64,000 nt of DNA from Streptomyces sp. YS415. Its GTDB lineage: Bacteria; Actinomycetota; Actinomycetes; Streptomycetales; Streptomycetaceae. The position numbers were made by a program, and so were the translations under genes. The notes beneath the pieces were generated by a model that saw only the letters and a program-made list of their open reading frames with translations, searched no databases and was not told the DNA's origin. Position 1 is the stretch's first letter; each line of letters opens with the position of its first letter. The stretch covers positions 1 to 64,000 of the forward strand of contig NZ_JAMJFL010000029.1 of NCBI RefSeq assembly GCF_023544665.1, read 5' to 3'. Positions 1 to 8,528 of this stretch are shown one piece after another.

Positions 1-68
1 TCCGCGACGGGGTTTGTCTGCGCGGTGACAAAGAACGAAGAGGGCGGCGGAGCCCGGCGCCCCGCCTG

Positions 69-115
69 TTGTCAGGGAACCGTGCACCGGCTTAACGTGC
101 GCTCCGCGGTGCACG
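69..115 (+). promoter_or_regulatory. possible mce operon promoter and inverted-repeat operator
   Basis: A TTGTCA hexamer (69-74) lies 17 bases before TTAACG (92-97), a plausible sigma-70-type promoter for the mce operon. A perfect 9-base inverted repeat, CGTGCACCG (81-89) and CGGTGCACG (107-115), overlaps the spacer and the start region. That position would suit a dimeric repressor. The regulator is not identified in this window. The promoter assignment is by eye only. Confidence 0.35.
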
Positions 116-140
116 CGGCCTCACCCTCTTTGGAGGTGAT

Positions 141-1166
141 ATGGGAATCGAAGTGGTGGTCGAGGGTCTCACCAAGTCATTCGGCAGGCAGAAGATCTGG
201 CAGGACGTGAGTCTCACTCTGCCGGCCGGAGAAGTAAGCGTCATGCTCGGTCCGTCCGGTACCGGAAAGACCGTGTTTCTCAAGTCGCTCATCGGACTGC
301 TGAAGCCGGAGCGCGGCCGTGTGCTCATAGACGGCATCGATATGGTGAACAGTCCTGAGCGGGATATTTATGAGACCAGGAAAAAATTGGGCCTCATGTT
401 CCAGGACGGCGCCCTCTTCGGTTCCATGTCCCTCTTCGACAACATCGCCTTTCCGCTGCGCGAGCACACCCGGAAGAAGGAGTCCGAGATCCGCCGCATC
501 GTCATGGAGCGGATCGAGGTCGTCGGGCTGCTCGGCGCCGAGGGCAAACTGCCGGGGGAGATCAGCGGCGGCATGCGCAAGCGGGCCGGACTCGCCCGCG
601 CGCTCGTGCTCGACCCGCAGATCATCCTGTGCGACGAACCCGACTCCGGGCTCGATCCCGTCCGCACCGCCTACCTCTCCCAGTTGCTGATCGACCTGAA
701 CGCGCAGATCGACGCGACGATGCTGATCGTCACTCACAACCTCGACATCGCCGCCACGGTCCCCGACAACATGGGCATGCTCTTCCGGCGCGAACTGGTC
801 ACCTTCGGCCCGCGTGAGGTGCTCCTCACCAGCGAGGAACCGGTCGTGGCACAGTTCCTGGCCGGCCGCCGCGAAGGCCCGATCGGGATGTCGGAGGAGA
901 AGGACGCCGCCACTCTCGCCGCTGAGGCCGCGGCCCTGGGAGGCGCGGACGCCGACCGACCGCGGGAGATCATCCCGCAGCTGGAGCCGTCCTCCGGGCT
1001 TCCGCCGCGCCGCGCCGTCGCCCGACGCCGGGAGCGGGTCCTGGGCATGCTCGACCGGCTGCCGCCCGCCGCCCGCGCCGCTATCGAGCGCACGTACGCC
1101 GCCGACGGCGCACCCGGCACCACCGCCGCGACGCTCCCGATGTCGGCCACCGGGAGCGGCGCATGA
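141..1166 (+). CDS. mceG: MceG/Mkl-type ABC transporter ATP-binding protein
   Basis: This is the 341-aa ATPase that powers an Mce lipid importer on the cytoplasmic face of the membrane. It has a Walker A motif GPSGTGKT (37-44), an ABC signature in the ISGGM form typical of the Mkl/MlaF branch, Walker B followed by DEPDSGLDP, and a VTHN switch histidine. A C-terminal extension of about 100 residues ends in a helical RERVLGMLDRLP segment, as in actinobacterial Mkl proteins. The ATG has a GGAGGTGAT ribosome site right before it. Its stop overlaps the next start (ATGA). In mycobacteria mceG is unlinked to the mce operons, while here it opens the operon. Confidence 0.95.
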   Translation: MGIEVVVEGLTKSFGRQKIWQDVSLTLPAGEVSVMLGPSGTGKTVFLKSLIGLLKPERGRVLIDGIDMVNSPERDIYETRKKLGLMFQDGALFGSMSLFDNIAFPLREHTRKKESEIRRIVMERIEVVGLLGAEGKLPGEISGGMRKRAGLARALVLDPQIILCDEPDSGLDPVRTAYLSQLLIDLNAQIDATMLIVTHNLDIAATVPDNMGMLFRRELVTFGPREVLLTSEEPVVAQFLAGRREGPIGMSEEKDAATLAAEAAALGGADADRPREIIPQLEPSSGLPPRRAVARRRERVLGMLDRLPPAARAAIERTYAADGAPGTTAATLPMSATGSGA

Positions 1167-1927
1167 TCGCCGGCGCCCTGCGCCAGACCGGCGGGCTCTT
1201 CGCGCTCGCCGCCGAGGTGGCGCGTGCGATCTTCCGACGTCCTTTCCAGTTCCGGGAGTTCGTCGAGCAGTTCTGGTTCATCGCCAGTGTCACGATCCTG
1301 CCCGCGGCGCTGGTCTCGATCCCGTTCGGTGCTGTGATCGCCCTCCAGGTCGGCTCGCTCACCCAGCAGCTCGGCGCCCAGTCCTTCACCGGCGGCGCCA
1401 GCGTGCTGGCCGTCGTCCAGCAGGCCAGTCCGCTCATCGTCGCCCTGCTCATCGCGGGCGCGGCCGGCTCCGCGATCTGCGCCGACCTCGGCTCGCGCAC
1501 CATCCGCGAGGAACTGGACGCCATGGAGGTCATGGGCGTCTCACCCGTGCAGCGCCTCGTGGTACCCCGCGTCCTGGCCACCATGGGCGTCGCGGTCCTC
1601 CTCAACGGCCTGGTCTCCGTGGTCGGCATCCTCGGCGGCTACGCCTTCAACGTCTTCCTCCAGGACGGCACCCCCGGTGCCTACCTGTCCAGTTTCTCCG
1701 CCCTAGCCCAGCTGCCCGACCTCTACGTCAGCGAACTCAAGGCGCTGGTCTTCGGGTTCATCGCCGGCTCCGTCGCCGCCTACCGGGGTCTCAACCCGGG
1801 CGGCGGTCCCAAGGGCGTCGGCGACGCCGTCAACCAGTCCGTCGTCATCACCTTCCTGCTGCTCTTCTTCGTCAACATGGTGATGACGGGCGTCTACCTC
1901 CAGCTCGTACCACCGAAGGGAGGCTGA
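1163..1927 (+). CDS. yrbEA: YrbE/MlaE-family permease A
   Basis: This is a 254-aa integral membrane protein of the MlaE/YrbE family (DUF140), one of the two permease subunits that contact MceG. Several hydrophobic helices are visible. The family cytoplasmic loop with an acidic EELDAMEVMGVSP segment lies near the middle and is the expected ATPase-coupling site. The ATG overlaps the mceG stop by four bases, and the second permease follows six bases downstream, so the three subunits should be made in stoichiometry. Confidence 0.93.
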   Translation: MIAGALRQTGGLFALAAEVARAIFRRPFQFREFVEQFWFIASVTILPAALVSIPFGAVIALQVGSLTQQLGAQSFTGGASVLAVVQQASPLIVALLIAGAAGSAICADLGSRTIREELDAMEVMGVSPVQRLVVPRVLATMGVAVLLNGLVSVVGILGGYAFNVFLQDGTPGAYLSSFSALAQLPDLYVSELKALVFGFIAGSVAAYRGLNPGGGPKGVGDAVNQSVVITFLLLFFVNMVMTGVYLQLVPPKGG

Positions 1928-1932
1928 GGTCC

Positions 1933-2739
1933 GTGGCCTCCCCGCTCGTCTGGCTCGACCGCTCAGGCGACCAACTGCTGTTCTACGTACGCTCCCTGCT
2001 GTGGATCCCGCGCACCCTGCGCCGGTACCTCAAAGAGGTGCAGCGCCTGCTCGCCGAGGTCGCCTTCGGCACGGGTGGCCTCGGGGTCATCGGCGGCACC
2101 GTCGGCGTGATGATCGCGATGACCCTGTTCACCGGGACCGTCGTCGGACTCCAGGGGTACGCGGCCCTCGACCAGATCGGCACCGCCGCCTTCACCGGAT
2201 TCGTCTCCGCGTACTTCAACACCCGCGAGATCGCTCCGCTCGTCGCCGGACTCGCCCTCTCCGCGACCGTGGGCGCCGGCTTCACCGCCCAGCTCGGCGC
2301 CATGCGCATCAACGAGGAGGTCGACGCCCTCGAAGGCATGGGCATCCGCTCCCTGCCCTACCTGGTCACCACCCGCATCATCGCCGGCGTCGTCGCCATC
2401 ATCCCCCTCTACGCGATCGGGCTGCTCTCCTCCTACGTGGCCTCCCGCTACGTGACGGTCCTCTTCAACGGCCAGTCCCGGGGCACCTACGACCACTACT
2501 TCAACCTGTTCCTGTCACCCACGGACGTGCTGCTCTCCGTCCTGAAGGTGCTCATCTTCAGCGTCATGGTGATCGTCGCCCACTGCTACTACGGTTACCG
2601 CGCCTCCGGCGGCCCGGCCGGCGTCGGCGTTGCCGTCGGCCGCTCGGTGCGCAACGCAATCGTGCTGATCAGCGTCACCGACTTCTTTCTGTCGTTGGCC
2701 CTGTGGGGCGCCACCACGACCGTGAAGGTGGCGGGGTGA
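1933..2739 (+). CDS. yrbEB: YrbE/MlaE-family permease B
   Basis: The second MlaE-type permease has about 268 residues and is expected to pair with YrbEA as a heterodimeric membrane core. The frame is open far upstream, but the family N-terminus and the end of the previous gene point to the GTG at 1933 (VASPLVW...). A family EEVDALEGMGI segment precedes the last helices, matching the loop in YrbEA. The ribosome site is GGCTGAGG just upstream. The next gene, mceA, starts two bases after the stop codon. Confidence 0.92.
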   Translation: MASPLVWLDRSGDQLLFYVRSLLWIPRTLRRYLKEVQRLLAEVAFGTGGLGVIGGTVGVMIAMTLFTGTVVGLQGYAALDQIGTAAFTGFVSAYFNTREIAPLVAGLALSATVGAGFTAQLGAMRINEEVDALEGMGIRSLPYLVTTRIIAGVVAIIPLYAIGLLSSYVASRYVTVLFNGQSRGTYDHYFNLFLSPTDVLLSVLKVLIFSVMVIVAHCYYGYRASGGPAGVGVAVGRSVRNAIVLISVTDFFLSLALWGATTTVKVAG

Positions 2740-2740
2740 C

Positions 2741-4003
2741 ATGACCGCAGTGCACACGGCACGAGGCGCGACCGTGCGCCGCCGACTCGCCGGAGTGGTC
2801 TTCTTGGTGGTCCCCGCCCTGCTGGTGTGGCTCGCGGTCGCCGTCTACGACAAGCGGTTCACCGACTCCGACCCGGTGGTCGTGGAGACCGGCAGCGTCG
2901 GCAACGAGATGCACCGGGGCGCCGAGGTGAAGCTGCGCGGCGTCGTCGTCGGCGAGGTCCGCGAGATCGAACCGACCCACGACGGCGCGCGGCTCACCCT
3001 TGCCCTGCGGCCCGGCGCCCTCGGGGACATACCGGCCGACGTGCGCGCCCAGATGCTGCCGACCACCCTGTTCGGCGAACGCTTCGTCGCCCTCGTCCCG
3101 CCCGCGTCGCCCTCCTCGCGCCCACTGGCCGCCGGTGCCGTCATCCCGCAGGACCGCTCCGCGAACGCCGTCGAACTCCAGCAGGTGCTGGACAACGTGC
3201 TGCCCCTGCTCACCGCCGTCCAGCCGCAGAAGCTCTCCGCCACCCTCTCCGCCGTCTCCCAGGCCCTGGAGGGACGCGGCGACCGGCTCGGCGAGACCCT
3301 CACCCTCCTCGACTCCCACCTGCGCGAGTTCAACCCCCACCTGCCCACCCTCAACCGCGACCTGAAGCAGCTCGTGAAGGTCAGCCATGTCTACGCCGAC
3401 GCCGCCCCGGACATCCTCACTGCCCTGACCGATTTCACCACCACCAGCGGCACCCTGGCCGAGAAGGAGAGCGAGCTGGCCGGCACCCTCGGCGCCACCA
3501 CCAGAACCGCCGAGGACATGACCGCGGTCCTGCGGCAGAACAAGGGCAACATCATCCGGCTCTCCGCCTCCTCCCGCCCCACCCTGGAACTGCTCGCCGA
3601 GTACTCCGCGGCCTTCCCCTGCACCCTGCGCACCCTCGCCGACTTCGTCCCCGCCATGGACAAGGCCCTCGGCAAGGGGACCGACCGCCCCGGCCTGCGC
3701 GTCGATGTCACCACCGTGCCCTCGCGCGGCGCCTACCGCCCCGGCGCCGACACCCCCTCCTACGGCGCCGGCGGCGGCCCCCGCTGCTACCCCGTGCCCT
3801 ACCTCGGCGTCGCCGCGCGACCGGCCGTACAGGTGCCCGCGGCTGCCGGGCAGGACCTGGGGCCGGCCAACTCCCCACAGGAGAACGACCTCGTCAACGA
3901 ACTCCTCGCACCCGCCACCGGCAAGGCCCCCGCCGACCTCCCCGAGTGGAGCAGCCTCCTCGCGGGACCGGCGCTGCGCGGCACGGAGGTGACCTTGCGA
4001 TGA
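2741..4003 (+). CDS. mceA: MCE family protein (first of six, MceA-like)
   Basis: This 420-aa protein is anchored by one N-terminal transmembrane helix (about residues 17-36). An MlaD/MCE beta-barrel domain follows (about 45-125), then a long helical region and a Gly/Pro-rich tail. MCE subunits assemble as hexamers that form a lipid-conducting tunnel across the envelope. The segment VVVGEVREIEP is the usual MCE core element. Its stop overlaps the start of the second MCE gene (ATGA). The A assignment is by position only. Confidence 0.92.
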   Translation: MTAVHTARGATVRRRLAGVVFLVVPALLVWLAVAVYDKRFTDSDPVVVETGSVGNEMHRGAEVKLRGVVVGEVREIEPTHDGARLTLALRPGALGDIPADVRAQMLPTTLFGERFVALVPPASPSSRPLAAGAVIPQDRSANAVELQQVLDNVLPLLTAVQPQKLSATLSAVSQALEGRGDRLGETLTLLDSHLREFNPHLPTLNRDLKQLVKVSHVYADAAPDILTALTDFTTTSGTLAEKESELAGTLGATTRTAEDMTAVLRQNKGNIIRLSASSRPTLELLAEYSAAFPCTLRTLADFVPAMDKALGKGTDRPGLRVDVTTVPSRGAYRPGADTPSYGAGGGPRCYPVPYLGVAARPAVQVPAAAGQDLGPANSPQENDLVNELLAPATGKAPADLPEWSSLLAGPALRGTEVTLR

Positions 4004-5076
4004 CGCCACGGCACACCGCCGGCACCCGGCGCACGGCCCATACCCGCCAACGGCCGCTGACCGGACCGCTGCTGAAGTCCCTCGCCTTCCTGGTGGTCAC
4101 CGCACTGGCCACGACCGTCCTCGGGCTGAGCGTCTCCGGCACCGGCGTCGGTGACGACAGCATCACCTACAAGGCGCTGTTCACCGACGCCACCGGAGTC
4201 ACCGACGGCGACAGCGTCCGCATCTCCGGCGTCGAGGTCGGCGAGGTCACCGGTGTCCGCGTCGTCGACCGGCGCACCGCGCAGGTCACCTTCACCGTCC
4301 GCGACGATCGCACCCTGCCCGCGTCGACCACTGCCGCGGTGAAGTACCTCAACCTGGTCGGGCAGCGCTACATCGCTCTGGACCGGGGCAGCGGCGACCT
4401 CACCGGCGCCCTCGGCGCCGGCGACACCATCCCCCTCGACCGGACCGCCCCCGCGCTCGATCTGACCCTGCTCTTCAACGGCTTCAAGCCGCTTTTCGAG
4501 GGACTCTCCCCGAAGGACGTCAACGAACTCGCCGGCTCCATCGTGCAGGTCCTCCAGGGCGAGGGCGGCACCGTCGACAGCCTGGTCCGGCACATCGGCT
4601 CCGTCAGCACGACGGTCGCCGCCAAGGACGAGGTCATCGGCGAGGTGGTGAAGAACCTCAACACGGTCCTGACCACCCTCAACGACCGCGAAGCCGACTT
4701 CGACGACCTCGTCGACACCCTCCAGAAGCTCGTCAGCGGCTTCAGCGACGACCGCAAGCCCCTGGGCAAGGCCGTCGCCGCCATGGGCGACCTGACCACC
4801 GTCACCGCCGACCTCCTCGAAGAGGGACGCGCGCCCCTGAAGAAGGACATCCGCGAACTGGGGCGGCTGTCCGGCAGCCTCGGCGACGCCACCCCGCAGA
4901 TCGAGGACTTCCTCGACCGGACCCCCGCCAAGCTGACCGCGCTGGGCCGCCTGTCCTCCTACGGTTCCTGGTTCAACCTCTACCTCTGCGAGGCCCGCGT
5001 GGACGGCGTCACCACCTCCACCGGCGCGAGGCCGCCCACCGGCATCGCGGTCACCGAAGCGAGGTGCGGCGCATGA
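4000..5076 (+). CDS. mceB: MCE family protein (second of six, MceB-like)
   Basis: This 358-aa MCE protein has a transmembrane anchor (about 24-45), an MCE domain (about 53-130, with GVEVGEVTGVRV and YLNLVGQRYIAL), and a helical coiled-coil region expected to stack into the tunnel needle. The frame is open for nearly 400 codons upstream, but the ATG overlapping the mceA stop (ATGA) gives the normal family length and a positively charged N-terminus before the helix. The C-terminus has a Cys pair (YLCEAR...RCGA) as in other MceB-like proteins. Confidence 0.92.
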   Translation: MTPRHTAGTRRTAHTRQRPLTGPLLKSLAFLVVTALATTVLGLSVSGTGVGDDSITYKALFTDATGVTDGDSVRISGVEVGEVTGVRVVDRRTAQVTFTVRDDRTLPASTTAAVKYLNLVGQRYIALDRGSGDLTGALGAGDTIPLDRTAPALDLTLLFNGFKPLFEGLSPKDVNELAGSIVQVLQGEGGTVDSLVRHIGSVSTTVAAKDEVIGEVVKNLNTVLTTLNDREADFDDLVDTLQKLVSGFSDDRKPLGKAVAAMGDLTTVTADLLEEGRAPLKKDIRELGRLSGSLGDATPQIEDFLDRTPAKLTALGRLSSYGSWFNLYLCEARVDGVTTSTGARPPTGIAVTEARCGA

Positions 5077-6173
5077 CCCTGCTGCAGCGGCCCGCACGCC
5101 GCAACACCCCGGCCCCCGCGCCCTACCGCTCCCGCCCGCCGCGCCTGAAACCGGTCAAGGATCGCGACCCGATCGCCGTGGCCCTGGTCGGCCTGCTCCT
5201 GCTGGCCCTGCTCACCGTCTTCGCCTACAACGCCGACCGGTTCTCCCTCACCGGCGGCGGAACCACCTACACCGCCGACTTCAGCGAGGCCGCCGGGCTC
5301 GACGAGGGCGACGAGGTGCGCGTCGCCGGCGTCAAGGTCGGCGAAGTGACCGGCGTGGCCCTCGACGGCGACCGGGTGAAGGTCACCTTCGAGGTGGAGG
5401 ACGCCTGGATCGGCGACCGGAGCACCGCCGCCATCGCCATCAAGACCCTGCTCGGCGACAAGTACCTGGCCCTCGACCCGCTCGGCACCGCGGAACAGGA
5501 CCCCGGCCACCGCATCCCGCGGACCCGGACCACCTCACCGTACGACGTCACCCAGGCGTTCCAGGACCTCAGCTCCACTGTCGACGCCATCGACACCCAG
5601 CAGCTCGCCAAGAGCTTCGAGACGATCTCGGAGACCTTCGAGAACTCGCCGCCGCACGTCCGCAAGGCCGCCACCGGACTGTCCGACCTCTCTCGCACCG
5701 TCTCCAAGCGCGACAGTGAACTGTCCGAACTCCTCAAGGGCAGCGCACAGTTCACCAAGACGCTGAAGGACAAGAAGTCCAGCTTCGAAACCCTCATCGA
5801 GGACGCCGGGCCTTTGCTCGGGGAGCTGAAGGACCGCCGCGACGCCATCACCGCCCTGTTGGAGGGCAGTCGCGACCTCGGCACCGAACTGACCGGACTG
5901 GTGGAGGACAACGACAAGCAGCTGGGGCCGACGCTGAAGGCGCTCGGCCGCGTCACCACCGTCCTGGAGGAGAACAGCACCCAGCTCGACCGGACGCTCG
6001 CCCTGGTCGGCCCCTACTACCGGCTCGTCGGCAACACCCTCGGCAGCGGCCGCTGGTTCGACAGCTACCTGTGCGGGGTGGTACCCCGCGACTACCTGCC
6101 CGCCCAGTCCCAGCCCAAGACGTCGTGCATGCCGCCCAAGCAGTTGGCGGCAGCCCCGGGGAGCGGTGAGTGA
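5073..6173 (+). CDS. mceC: MCE family protein (third of six, MceC-like)
   Basis: This 366-aa MCE subunit starts at the ATG that overlaps the mceB stop, rather than three codons earlier. A proline-rich basic cytoplasmic tail of about 30 residues precedes the membrane helix (about 33-52). The MCE domain (about 63-140, GVKVGEVTGVAL and LLGDKYLAL) is followed by a long charged helical domain. The C-terminal segment WFDSYLCGVVP resembles the corresponding part of MceB. It belongs to the same translationally coupled operon. Confidence 0.92.
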   Translation: MTLLQRPARRNTPAPAPYRSRPPRLKPVKDRDPIAVALVGLLLLALLTVFAYNADRFSLTGGGTTYTADFSEAAGLDEGDEVRVAGVKVGEVTGVALDGDRVKVTFEVEDAWIGDRSTAAIAIKTLLGDKYLALDPLGTAEQDPGHRIPRTRTTSPYDVTQAFQDLSSTVDAIDTQQLAKSFETISETFENSPPHVRKAATGLSDLSRTVSKRDSELSELLKGSAQFTKTLKDKKSSFETLIEDAGPLLGELKDRRDAITALLEGSRDLGTELTGLVEDNDKQLGPTLKALGRVTTVLEENSTQLDRTLALVGPYYRLVGNTLGSGRWFDSYLCGVVPRDYLPAQSQPKTSCMPPKQLAAAPGSGE

Positions 6174-7200
6174 CGTGAGCAAGCGCAGCAAACTCCTCGC
6201 GACCGCGATCGCCCTCGCCGTGGTCGCCGCCGGACTCGCCACCGTCCGCGCCCTGGACGGCACGGGCACCCGCGTCACCGCCTACTTCGACCGCGCGGTC
6301 GGCATCTACGCGGGCTCCGACCTGCGTATCCTCGGCGTCCGTGTCGGCGAGGTGGCATCGGTCCACCCCCAGGGCACCCGGGTGCGGGTCGAGCTGGCAC
6401 TGGACGACGGCGTACGCGTGCCGAAGTCGGCGCGGGCCCTGGTGGTCGCGCCGAGCGTCGTCGCCGACCGCTACGTCCAGCTCACCCCGGCCTACCGCTC
6501 CGGCCCCGCCCTCGCCGACGGCGCCGTCCTGCCCGCCTCCCGCAATCGCACCCCGGTCGAGATCGACCAGCTCTACGCCTCGATCACCGACCTCAGCAAG
6601 GCACTCGGGCCGGACGGGGCCAACTCCTCCGGCGCCCTGTCCGACCTGCTGAAGACCGCAGCCTCCAACCTCGACGGCAACGGCGAGGCCATCGGCGAGG
6701 GCATCGAGGAGTTCGGCAAGGCCACCAAGACCCTCGACGGGGCCGGCGACGACCTGTTCGCCACCCTCAGCAGCCTCCAGACCTTCACCACGATGCTGGC
6801 GGAGAAGGACACCGACGTGCGCACTGCCCAGGAGCGGCTGGACACGGTCGTCGGCTACTTCGCCGACAACAAGGACGACCTCGCGGGCGCGCTGGAGGAA
6901 CTCGGCACCGCGCTCGGCCAGGTGAAGACCTTCATCAAGGACAACCGGGGCGAGCTGAAGGAGAACGTCGAACGGCTCGTCCCGATCACCCAGACCCTGG
7001 TCCGTCAGCGCACCTCGCTGGCCGAGGCCCTGGACGTCGCACCGCTCGCCGCCGACAACCTCGTTGGCGCCTACGACCCCGACACCGGCATGATCGACGG
7101 CCGCGCCAACCTCAACGAGATCAGCATGGGCGGACCGCTGCTGCCCCTGCCGGCCACCGGCGGCTCGGCGACCTCGGGTACGGGGAAGGGGCAGCGGTGA
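6166..7200 (+). CDS. mceD: MCE family protein (fourth of six, MceD-like)
   Basis: This 344-aa MCE protein has a short basic N-terminus, a membrane helix (about 9-28), an MCE domain (about 35-110, GVRVGEVASV, VVADRYVQL) and a helical C-terminal domain. It lacks the extended low-complexity tail seen in some mycobacterial MceD proteins. The GTG at 6166 overlaps the previous stop by eight bases. A second in-frame GTG at 6175 is an equally possible start and would remove only three residues. Confidence 0.9.
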   Translation: MSDVSKRSKLLATAIALAVVAAGLATVRALDGTGTRVTAYFDRAVGIYAGSDLRILGVRVGEVASVHPQGTRVRVELALDDGVRVPKSARALVVAPSVVADRYVQLTPAYRSGPALADGAVLPASRNRTPVEIDQLYASITDLSKALGPDGANSSGALSDLLKTAASNLDGNGEAIGEGIEEFGKATKTLDGAGDDLFATLSSLQTFTTMLAEKDTDVRTAQERLDTVVGYFADNKDDLAGALEELGTALGQVKTFIKDNRGELKENVERLVPITQTLVRQRTSLAEALDVAPLAADNLVGAYDPDTGMIDGRANLNEISMGGPLLPLPATGGSATSGTGKGQR

Positions 7201-8528
7201 AGCGCGTCGTGCGACGCCGGGGAAGGGCGTCCGAGCCGGCGGACTTCACGGACGCGGACCAGGTGGAGACCGCCGAGGCGGACCGCGTCGAGGTCCCGCA
7301 CGACACGGTACGGCGGCGGGTGCTCGGTGCCGGAGCCGCCACCGGCGCCGGGATCGGCGGGCTCCTCGCCCTCGGCCTCGGTTTCCTCCTCGCCCTCGGG
7401 GCGTTCTCCGTCACCGTCCCGCGGTTCGACGGCATCGAGGACCTGCCCCTGCCGGGCGGCGCCGACCTCGGCCAGCACCCCTACACCGTCACCGCCGAAC
7501 TGGACGACGCCCTCAGCCTGGTGCCGCACGCCGCGGTCAAGGTCAACGACGTCGCCGTGGGCCGGGTCACCGGCATCCGCCTCGACGGCGACACGTGGTC
7601 GGCCCGGGTCACCATGGAGATCAACGGTGACGTCGAACTGCCCGGCGACGCCGGCGCCCGCCTGGAACAGTCCAGCCTGCTCGGCGAGAAGTACGTCCAA
7701 CTGGTCGCGCCGGCCACGTCGTCCGCCGCGGGCACACTCGGTGACGGCGGTGTCATCCCGCTCTCCCGCACCGGCCGCAACACCGAGGTCGAGGAAGTGT
7801 TCGGCGCCCTGTCCCTGCTGCTCAACGGCGGCGGCGTCAGCCAGCTCAAGACCATCACGCGGGAACTCAACAAGGCCCTCGACGGACGCGAACCCGAGGT
7901 GCGCTCCGTGCTGAAACGGGTGGAGAAACTCGTGGCGAACCTCGACGACCACCGCGGTGACATCACCGACGCCCTCGACGGCGTCAACCGGCTCGCCGCG
8001 ACCCTCGCCGGCCGCGAGGACGACGTACGCACCGTCGTGACCGACCTCTCGCCCGGCCTGAAGACCCTGCACGAACAGCGCGGCTCCCTGCTGACCATGC
8101 TGCGCTCCCTGGACACGCTCTCCGGGGTCGCCGTCTCCACCGTCGAAGCGAGCAAGGACGACATGGTCGCCGACCTCAAAGCCATCGCCCCCACCTTGCA
8201 GGCCCTGGCCGACGCGGGGACCGATCTGCCCGACTCCCTCCAGGTGCTGCTCACCTACCCGTTCACCGACGAGGTGCTGAACGGCGTCAAGGGCGACTAC
8301 CTCAACGTGTACCTGAACATGACCGCCGCACCGGGCACCCAGGTAATCCCGCCCCTGGTACCGCGGAGCACCCCCTCGCCGACCGCCACGGCGCAGAGCG
8401 AACGGGACACCGCCGCACCCCGGAAGCGGTCGGGCACCGGGGCCTCGGCCTCCCCGTCGACACCGCTGCCCCTGCCCTCCGTGCCGACACCCACCCACGA
8501 ACCCGGGGACGGAGGCACACACGGATGA
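7197..8528 (+). CDS. mceE: MCE family protein (fifth of six, MceE-like)
   Basis: This 443-aa MCE subunit has an acidic cytoplasmic N-terminus of about 40 residues, a glycine-rich membrane helix (about 50-73), an MCE domain (about 98-175, VAVGRVTGI, LLGEKYVQL), a helical domain and a Pro/Ser/Thr-rich tail. By position it matches MceE, which in mycobacteria is a lipoprotein (LprK). Here no lipobox cysteine follows the hydrophobic segment, so it appears to be held by a plain transmembrane anchor. It overlaps both neighbours by four bases. Confidence 0.9.
   Translation: MKRVVRRRGRASEPADFTDADQVETAEADRVEVPHDTVRRRVLGAGAATGAGIGGLLALGLGFLLALGAFSVTVPRFDGIEDLPLPGGADLGQHPYTVTAELDDALSLVPHAAVKVNDVAVGRVTGIRLDGDTWSARVTMEINGDVELPGDAGARLEQSSLLGEKYVQLVAPATSSAAGTLGDGGVIPLSRTGRNTEVEEVFGALSLLLNGGGVSQLKTITRELNKALDGREPEVRSVLKRVEKLVANLDDHRGDITDALDGVNRLAATLAGREDDVRTVVTDLSPGLKTLHEQRGSLLTMLRSLDTLSGVAVSTVEASKDDMVADLKAIAPTLQALADAGTDLPDSLQVLLTYPFTDEVLNGVKGDYLNVYLNMTAAPGTQVIPPLVPRSTPSPTATAQSERDTAAPRKRSGTGASASPSTPLPLPSVPTPTHEPGDGGTHG

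Noticed and set aside
814..1932. Upstream part of the long frame that contains yrbEB
   Set aside because: Arg/Pro-rich reading through mceG and yrbEA in another frame. The permease begins at the GTG at 1933.
2675..4009. 444-codon minus-strand open frame opposite mceA
   Set aside because: Gly/Val/Glu-rich out-of-frame composition, no motif and no ribosome site. It is the antisense shadow of a certain MCE gene.
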